Below are positions 8,051 to 10,674 of a stretch of 10,674 nucleotides of DNA, piece by piece. Position numbers and translations under genes: made by a program. Within the stretch, counting starts at the first letter, position 1, and every line of letters begins with the position of its first letter. The notes beneath the pieces were generated by a model that was not told the origin of the DNA, searched no databases, and worked only from the letters and a program-made list of their open reading frames with translations. This stretch comes from UBA7396 sp036172015 (GTDB lineage: Bacteria > Patescibacteriota > Gracilibacteria > BD1-5 > UBA6164): assembly GCA_036172015.1 (NCBI GenBank), contig JAVHSE010000051.1, positions 1-10,674 of the forward strand. Reading direction: 5' to 3'.

Positions 8051-10609
8051 TTATTTTACTACTATATTTACTATTTTCCCAGTAACATAGATTTCTTTTA
8101 TGATTTCTTTTCATTCAATCCATTTTTGGATTTCTTTCATTTTTTTTGCTTTTAAAAGGACATTTTCTTTTGTATCAGTTACTTCTATTTCTAATTCTCA
8201 TCTGAGTTTTCCTAGAACTTGAATTCAAATAACAATGCTCGTATCTTGTATAATATTTGCATCATATTGAGGCCAAGAACTTAAATGAATAGATTGTTTT
8301 TCTCCTAAAGAATACCAAATTTCTTCTGTTATAAATGGGACAAACGGAGCAAGAATTTGTAAAAATATTTTTAAATTCTCTTTTGATATACCTTTATTTA
8401 AAACACTATTGAGAAAAATCATAGCTGTTGAAATAGCAGTATGATAGGCAATATTTTCTATATCTTCTTGAATTTTTTTAATACTTTTATGTAAAAGTTT
8501 AATGGTTTCATCATCATCTTTTGGTATAATTTTTTCTTGTAAAGCATGTATTTTATGAATAAATCTATTGACTCCTGCAATAGCAGAAGTAGACCATGGC
8601 ACTCATTCTCAATATGGACCCATAAACATAATATAAGCTCTCATGGTATCAGCACCATATTTTTCTATAACATCATCTGGATTGATAACATTTCCCCATC
8701 TTTTTGACATTTTTCTTCCATCTTCTCATTGTATAAGTCCATGTTGGACTCTTCTTTTATACGGTTCTAAGACTGGCACTATTCATAAATCATAGAGCAC
8801 TTTATTCCAAAATCTTGAATAGAGTAAATGCACGGTAGTATGTTCAGCTCATCCAAAATATATATCAACAGGCATAAAATATTTTAATTTTTCTTGACTG
8901 GCAAATTCAGTATCATTTTTAGGATCAATGTATCTTAAAAAATACCAGCTTGATCCAGCCCATTGAGGCATAGTGTTGGTTTCTCTTTTTCCACTGAGAT
9001 TTTTAGCAAGTTGAATATGGACAAAATTGTCTATTTTAGCAAGGGGGGATTGTCCATCTCCAGATGGTTCGTAGTTTTCTATTTCTGGTAAAATAAGAGG
9101 TAAATTTTTATCAATAACAATCTTAGAATCAATGGAATCATAAATTTTTGAAAATACTTTTTGATTAATTATTAATTCCCTTACTTTTCCATGACAAGTA
9201 GAAAAATCACAAATTGATTCTCTATCTTTTGGATCTCTTTTTAAAATATAGGCTAAATTTGGATCAATTGCTTGAGATAATTCGCTAATATGAGGTAGTT
9301 TTTTTATGTTTTCAATTTCTAGATGAATCAATGGAATTGGCTCTCACCGATATCTTTGACGAGAAAAAAGCCAATCTCTGAGCTTATAATTAGATATTTT
9401 TTTTCAAAAATTATTTTCAAATGCAAATTGAGTGAGTTTTTCACGAGCTTCTTCACTTTTTAAACCACTAAATTCTCAAGAATTGACTAAAACCCCATCT
9501 TGTATAAACGGAAGTTCTTGTCAAAATGAAAGCGATGCTTTTATTGGTAAATCATACTTTTTTGCAAATTCAAAATCTCTTTCATCATGAGCTGGAACAG
9601 CCATAACAGCTCATGTTCCATAATTTCAAAGCACATAATCAGCTATCCAGAGAGGAAATTTCTCATTATTATAAGGATTTATAACATAAGAACCTGTAAA
9701 TATTCAAGTTTTATTTTTATTTAACTGAGTTCTTTCCATGGCAGATTTGTTCTTTGTATTCTCAATATATTCTTGGCAAGTTTTTTTTTGTTCTTCAGTA
9801 ATAAATTTTGATATTTCTGGATGATCAGGAGCTATAACAGCATAGGTCATACCAAAAACAGTATCTATACGAGTGGTAAACACTGACAATTTCATTTCAT
9901 TATGTCAAAATAATTTCATTTCAAATTCACACCCTTCCGATCTTCAGATCCAGTTTTTTTGACTGGTTTTTATATATTCTGGCCAATTCACATCAGATAA
10001 ATCATTTCAAAGTTTATCGGCATATTTGGTAATAGCTAAAAACCATTGTTTCATGAGTTTTTGTTCGACTTCATTATCACATCTTTCACATTTCCCATCA
10101 ATCACTTCTTCGTTTGCTAATCCAGTTTTACAACTTGGACACCAATTAATAGGTGCTTTTTTTTCGTAAGCAAGTCATGCTTCAAAAAGTTTTAAAAAAA
10201 TCCATTGTGTCCATTTATAATATTTTGGATCAGTCGTATCAATTTCTCTTTCCCAGTCAAAACTTGGTCAAAATGATTGAATTTGTTTTTTAAAAGTAGC
10301 TATATTTTCTTGAGTAAAAATATCAGGATGTTTTTTGTTTTTAATAGCAAAGTTTTCAGCAGGTAATCCAAAAGCATCCCATCACATACAATTTAAGACA
10401 TTATATCAACACATTCTTTTATATCTCGCATAGATATCAACAGCCGTTTGTCCTTTTACATGTCAAACATGAAGTCAAACTCATGATGGATAAGGAAACT
10501 CTATAAGAGTATAGATTTTTGGTTTCGTCGTATCATTACTTGTTTTATAAGTTTGATTTTTTTCCCATTCTTTTTGCCATTTTTTTTCAATTTCTTGATG
10601 ATTATACAT
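8051..10609 (-). CDS. leuS: Leucyl-tRNA synthetase
   Basis: A class Ia aminoacyl-tRNA synthetase that attaches leucine to tRNA-Leu and hydrolyses mischarged products. The 852 residues (E. coli 860) are complete. In order: FPYPSGVGLHVGHVKG with the HIGH-type HVGH at 47-50; zinc site C157/C160...C174/C177; CP1 editing domain with TRIDTVFGMT and GTGAVMAVPAHDERD; QRY[CGG]GEPIP near 418-425; TMPQWAGSSWYFLRY; GGAEHTTVHLLYSRFW; KMSKR at 633-637; GPYGEGVPWS; and an anticodon-binding/C-terminal domain ending at TAA (8051-8053). Unusual points: the single CGG codon of the window is at the conserved Trp 421; residues 430-502 replace what is normally a segment of roughly 20 residues; and KMSKS is KMSKR. 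The ATG at 10609 is the only start possible, since the frame is closed by a stop upstream and has no other Met. It is transcribed toward the glyA operon. Confidence 0.97.
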
Positions 10610-10638
10610 TCATTTATAATTAAAAAATAATATACTGT

Positions 10639-10666
10639 ATTATATAAAAAAACTTTGATTTCTCAA
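10639..10666 (-). promoter_or_regulatory. Likely sigma-70-type promoter of leuS
   Basis: On the minus strand TTGAGA (10666-10661, one mismatch to TTGACA) and a perfect TATAAT (10644-10639) are separated by 16 bp. Transcription would begin near 10632, giving a leader of about 23 bases before the leuS ATG, without a Shine-Dalgarno sequence. The -35 box lies inside the terminator hairpin described next. Confidence 0.6.
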
Positions 10667-10674
10667 AGTTTTTT
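10646..10674 (-). terminator. Intrinsic terminator of a gene beyond the right edge
   Basis: A perfect 12-bp inverted repeat (10647-10658 with 10663-10674) closes a 4-base loop, which reads GAAA, a stable GNRA tetraloop, on the minus strand. There it is followed by a run of seven T (10652-10646). Core pairs are CTTTGA/TCAAAG and the rest is A-T. Because leuS reads away from it, it most likely ends a minus-strand gene lying to the right of this window. The plus-strand form also ends in T residues but has no gene to terminate. The stem may continue past the window edge. Confidence 0.7.

Noticed and set aside
1..10609. Interpretation as a cluster of pseudogenes or frameshift-rich sequence
   Set aside because: The breaks are all in-frame TGA codons, concentrated at conserved glycines, with no frame changes. 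Alternative coding explains them fully.
10602..10613. Three-codon minus-strand mini-ORF (ATG at 10613, stop at 10602) overlapping the leuS start
   Set aside because: Too short to distinguish from chance in AT-rich sequence, and there is no leucine codon or attenuator structure to suggest regulation.

Overview
The window (about 30% G+C by eye) comes from a member of the Absconditabacteria (SR1) / Gracilibacteria (BD1-5) branch of the Patescibacteria (CPR). The decisive evidence is the genetic code. Every recognisable gene is full of in-frame TGA triplets, and at the conserved positions that can be checked they stand where the family has glycine, for example EGYPGK and LRGPRG in GlyA, YPSG..HVGH in LeuRS, and the SAM-binding loops of both methyltransferases. 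TGG is still used for tryptophan. Read with the standard code the region looks like a string of broken genes; with UGA = Gly (translation table 25) it resolves into nine intact genes covering about 98% of the bases. CGA and CGG are almost unused (one in-frame copy of each). The single CGG lies at the conserved Trp of the LeuRS motif QRYWGEPIP, which suggests that CGG, and possibly CGA, is read as Trp here. A Trp reassignment of this kind has been reported for some Absconditabacteria.

Layout. Positions 1-1896 (+) hold a large unrecognised Gln/Lys-rich protein with a central coiled coil. A 93-bp AT-rich gap with a possible promoter follows. Positions 1990-8041 (+) hold seven tightly packed genes that look like one operon: glyA (serine hydroxymethyltransferase), a WecA/TagO-type polyprenyl-phosphate sugar-1-phosphate transferase, a type IV pilin-like protein, fmt (Met-tRNA formyltransferase), an ABC-2 type permease, a short prmC (release-factor methyltransferase), and a spermidine-synthase-fold protein. 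Gaps are 3-23 bp or overlaps of 1-14 bp. Positions 8051-10609 (-) hold leuS, converging on the operon with only 9 bp between stop codons. A hairpin terminator of a gene beyond the right edge and a good sigma-70-like leuS promoter share the last 36 bases.

How the genes fit together. Four genes serve translation: glyA supplies one-carbon units on folate, fmt uses formyl-folate for initiator tRNA, prmC modifies the release factor, and leuS charges tRNA-Leu. Three serve the cell surface: the lipid-carrier glycosyltransferase, the pilin and the permease. Such mixing of unrelated housekeeping and envelope genes is common in these small genomes. No tRNA, rRNA, CRISPR array, insertion sequence or prophage was seen. 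I see no clearly new multi-gene system. The most notable items are the CGG codon in leuS, the truncated non-ATG prmC, the enlarged segment in LeuRS and the unknown first gene.
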